Source: an uncultured Microbacterium sp. | Lineage (GTDB): Bacteria > Actinomycetota > Actinomycetes > Actinomycetales > Microbacteriaceae | DNA length: 7,525 bases | Assembly: GCA_937926065.1 (NCBI GenBank) | Contig: CALANM010000236.1 | Span: 1 to 7,525, forward strand | Direction: 5' to 3' | Shown here: piece after piece, positions 5,456 to 7,525 of the stretch | Numbering within the stretch: the first letter of the stretch is position 1 | How the letters are laid out: every line of letters begins with the position of its first letter | Notes under the pieces: generated by a model | Told to the model about the DNA's origin: nothing | Databases searched by the model: none | What the model saw: the letters and a program-made list of their open reading frames with translations, nothing else | Program-made: the position numbers and the translations under genes

Positions 5456-7117
5456 TCAGGCCAGGCGGTCGTCCCCGGGAGGCGAGACCCGCAGCCAGCG
5501 GTGCCCGTAGGCCTCGAGCTCCAGTTCGACGCGACGCGTGCCGCCGACGTCGATCACGTCGCCCTCGTCGAGGTCGAGCAGTCGCGTGCCGTCTGCCTGC
5601 GCGCCGATGTCGGCACGCACCCGCACCGGGACGTCGGTGAAGTTGTGGAACAGGAGCATCCGTCCCGTGTCGGCGGAGACCGCATGGGCGAGCACCCCTT
5701 CGGCATCGCTGTCGAGGATCTCGAGGCTCCCCCACCCGATCTCGGGCGCCGTGCGGTAGCGCCCGATGAGCCGTTGGATGTACTTCAGGAGCGAGCCGTC
5801 GTCGCTGCGCTGCTGCTGCACGTTGACGTGCGCGGGCGCATACCCGTCGCTCGGCAGCGCCGCCACCAGCCGGCTCGGCGCCGCCGTCGAGAACCCTCCG
5901 TTCTTGCCGTCGCTCCACTGCATCGGCGTCCGCACGGCGGCGCGGCCCTCGGCATCCGGGTTCTCCCCCATGCCGATCTCCTCGCCGTAGAACAGCACCG
6001 GCGTTCCCGGGAGCGAGAACATCAGGCTGTAGACCATGCGCACACGTCGAGGGTCGCCCGCGAGCATCGGCGGAAGCCTGCGGGTGATGCCACGGCCGTA
6101 CACCTGCTGCGACTCCTTCGGACCGAACGCGTCGAAGACCTCCTGCTTCTCGTCGTCGCTCAGCTTGTCGAGGGTCAGCTCGTCGTGGTTGCGCACGAAG
6201 TTCGCCCACGTCGTCTCCGGCGGGATCGCAGGACGCGACGTGAGCGCCGTGATGAGAGGGGCAGGGTCGTTGCGGGCGAGCGACAGGTAGAGAGCCTGCA
6301 TCGACACGAAATCGAACTGCAGATCGAGCTCGCCTCCGCGCTCGCCTCCGAAGTAGGCCAGCTGCTCCTCGAACGGCAGGTTCACCTCGCCCAGGAGCGC
6401 CGCCGACCCCGAGCGCCGCTGCAGGAACCGCTTCAGGTCGCGCAGCAGCTCGTGCGGGTCTCCGATGTCGACGCCCGACGGCGGCTCGATGAGAAACGGC
6501 ACGGCGTCGATGCGGAAGCCGTTCACACCCAGCGCCAGCCAGAATCCGATGACCTTCGCGATCTCGTCGCGCACCCGTGGGTTCCCGATATTGAGGTCAG
6601 GCTGGTGTCGGTAGAAGACGTGCTGGAAGTACTGGCCGGACTTCTCGTCGAGCTCCCACACGCTCGCCTCCTCCCCGGGGAAGACGGTCGGCTGCTGCTT
6701 GGCGGGCGGCTCGTCACGCCACACGTAGAAGTCGCGGAACGGCGACGACGTGCTGCGCCGCGCCGACAAGAACCACGGATGCCGGTCGCTCGTGTGGTTG
6801 ACGACCAGGTCGACGATCACCCGCATCCCCCGGTCGCGCGCCGTGCGCATGACCTCGACGAAATCGCCGTGACTCCCCAGTCGCCGGTCGACGCCGTAGA
6901 AGTCGCTGATGTCATAGCCGTCGTCGCGATCAGGCGTCGGGTAGAACGGCATGAGCCACAGACACGTCACGCCCAGGTCGGCCAGATAGTCGATGCGGCG
7001 GGCGAGCCCCGCGAAGTCGCCGACGCCGTCGCCGTCGGAGTCGAGGTAGGTCTCCACGTCGAGGCAGTAGACGACCGCCGTCTTCCACCACAGATCGCTC
7101 GTGTCGGTGATCTTCAT
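5456..7117 (-). CDS. GH13 alpha-amylase-family protein, trehalose synthase (TreS)-like
   Basis: This 553-residue glycoside hydrolase family 13 enzyme acts on alpha-glucosidic bonds, by hydrolysis or by maltose-trehalose isomerisation. A (beta/alpha)8 barrel is indicated by DSDGDGVGD at 26-34 (calcium-loop type), DGYDISDF at 66-73, region I DLVVNH at 103-108, region II GFRIDAVPF at 200-208 with Arg202 and nucleophile Asp204, region III GEVN at 243-246 with acid/base Glu244, and region IV RNHDELTL at 309-316 with Asp312. QPDLN at 172-176 and RTPMQW at 396-401 are typical of the TreS and oligo-1,6-glucosidase clade. The C-terminal 90 or so residues form a beta domain; no maltokinase is fused. 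Region III differs from the AEANQ I recall for classical TreS, so this may be a paralogue with another activity. I chose the ATG at 7117 because AGGAGG lies five bases upstream. It follows the LLM oxidoreductase gene by 10 bases. Confidence 0.88.
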   Translation of the reverse strand: MKITDTSDLWWKTAVVYCLDVETYLDSDGDGVGDFAGLARRIDYLADLGVTCLWLMPFYPTPDRDDGYDISDFYGVDRRLGSHGDFVEVMRTARDRGMRVIVDLVVNHTSDRHPWFLSARRSTSSPFRDFYVWRDEPPAKQQPTVFPGEEASVWELDEKSGQYFQHVFYRHQPDLNIGNPRVRDEIAKVIGFWLALGVNGFRIDAVPFLIEPPSGVDIGDPHELLRDLKRFLQRRSGSAALLGEVNLPFEEQLAYFGGERGGELDLQFDFVSMQALYLSLARNDPAPLITALTSRPAIPPETTWANFVRNHDELTLDKLSDDEKQEVFDAFGPKESQQVYGRGITRRLPPMLAGDPRRVRMVYSLMFSLPGTPVLFYGEEIGMGENPDAEGRAAVRTPMQWSDGKNGGFSTAAPSRLVAALPSDGYAPAHVNVQQQRSDDGSLLKYIQRLIGRYRTAPEIGWGSLEILDSDAEGVLAHAVSADTGRMLLFHNFTDVPVRVRADIGAQADGTRLLDLDEGDVIDVGGTRRVELELEAYGHRWLRVSPPGDDRLA

Positions 7118-7122
7118 GGCAT

Positions 7123-7128
7123 CCTCCT
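7123..7128 (-). promoter_or_regulatory. ribosome binding site of the GH13 gene
   Basis: On the minus strand AGGAGG ends five bases before the ATG at 7117 and overlaps the TGA stop of the upstream LLM gene (7130-7128) by one base. This sets the start and indicates translational coupling. Confidence 0.8.
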
Positions 7129-7525
7129 CACAGCCGCGCTCGCAGCGCCGGCAGCAGCTCATCGCGTGCACGGGCCACGAACCGCGCCTGGTCGGCGGTC
7201 ACCCCGTGCACGTACACCCGCTCGAATCCCAGGCCCGCCAGCTCCGCGATGCGGTCGGCGAGCTCGCCGGCGTCAGCCGACACCAGCACGCCCCGACGCA
7301 GGTCGTCGTCACTCGGCTCGCCTGCGAGCGCGTCGAAGTCCTCGGGCTGCTCGATGTCCCACATCGACACGCCATGGATCCCCACCTGCCGCCACTGCTC
7401 CCGCGCCACCGCGAGCGCCTCGGCTTCGGTGTCCTCGAGGGAGACGTGCACCTGCAGCACGCAGGGTCCGCGACCGGCGTTCTCGCGGTAGGCGGCGACG
7501 ACCTCGGCGAGCACCCCGGGCGGCT
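7128..7525 (-). CDS. LLM-class flavin-dependent oxidoreductase, C-terminal about 131 residues (5' end outside window)
   Basis: This is the C-terminal part of a luciferase-like (LLM) flavin-dependent oxidoreductase. The frame is open through the right edge, and the GTG at 7514 is internal and not a start: Pro-Pro-Gly precedes it in frame. About 131 of an expected 320 or so residues are visible. The segment has the late part of the LLM barrel: helices around AEVVAAYRENAG, the strand CVLQVHVSL, then a conserved-looking ELADRIAELAGLGFERVYVHGV strand-helix block, and a final helix ending LLPALRARL. It most resembles the subfamily I know as TIGR03885 (FMN-dependent or non-F420 LLM oxidoreductases), a memory-based placement. 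It is the upstream partner of the GH13 gene, with a 10-base gap, so the two are cotranscribed. The flavin-binding N-terminus is not visible. Confidence 0.8.
   Translation of the reverse strand, partial: PPGVLAEVVAAYRENAGRGPCVLQVHVSLEDTEAEALAVAREQWRQVGIHGVSMWDIEQPEDFDALAGEPSDDDLRRGVLVSADAGELADRIAELAGLGFERVYVHGVTADQARFVARARDELLPALRARL

Noticed and set aside
5238..6209. 323-codon minus-strand open frame overlapping the GH13 gene
   Set aside because: It lies in another frame of the same strand as the GH13 gene and runs over the small ORF and hairpin; Arg/Gly-rich with no motif.
6330..6352. Short tandem repeat of CGCTCGCCTCCG type inside the GH13 gene
   Set aside because: Only two units, encoding a Gly-Gly-Glu-Arg-Gly-Gly-Glu stretch in frame; likely ordinary coding sequence.
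7118..7171. Upstream ATG at 7171 for the GH13 protein
   Set aside because: It adds 18 Cys/Arg-rich residues inside the LLM gene and lacks the AGGAGG that precedes the ATG at 7117.

Overview
The window is GC-rich DNA, with most third codon positions G or C, encoding actinobacterial-type proteins. GAT-GCC (Asp-Ala) and GCA-TCC (Ala-Ser) codon pairs recur after a G, a habit I associate with Microbacteriaceae such as Microbacterium. That placement rests on composition and gene content, not on a marker gene. No tRNA, rRNA, CRISPR array or insertion sequence was seen.

Layout: (1) 1-690, minus strand, is the N-terminal 230 residues of a glycerate kinase whose C-terminus lies outside the left edge. 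(2) 691-856 is a divergent intergenic region with a TTGACA-type promoter candidate and a GC hairpin facing right, and a possible leaderless -10 element facing left. (3) 857-5111, plus strand, holds three tightly spaced genes: a cytosolic HEXXH gluzincin metallopeptidase, an MBL-fold hydrolase with ComEC-like motifs, and a DUF2235 (Tle1-like) alpha/beta hydrolase. A 67-residue acidic, probably disordered protein follows at 5219-5422. (4) A GC hairpin at 5429-5444 lies between convergent genes. (5) 5456-7525, minus strand, is an operon end: the C-terminal part of a luciferase-like (LLM) flavin oxidoreductase, then a TreS-like GH13 enzyme.

The main result is that the metallopeptidase reading frame is broken. 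Its C-terminal domain continues in the +1 frame after a CCCC run at 2374-2377, while the original frame stays open by chance for about 130 low-quality codons and ends in an ATGA overlap with the next gene. A gene caller would probably report a 637-residue protein with a wrong C-terminus. The repaired protein is 631 residues and ends at 2753, just before the ribosome binding site of the MBL gene.

The best candidate for an under-described system is the metallopeptidase / MBL hydrolase / DUF2235 cassette. All three products have recognisable catalytic motifs, none has a signal peptide, and no secretion gene lies beside them. Their shared role is unknown. The flanking genes look like ordinary carbon and flavin metabolism: glycerate phosphorylation on one side, alpha-glucan or trehalose chemistry on the other.
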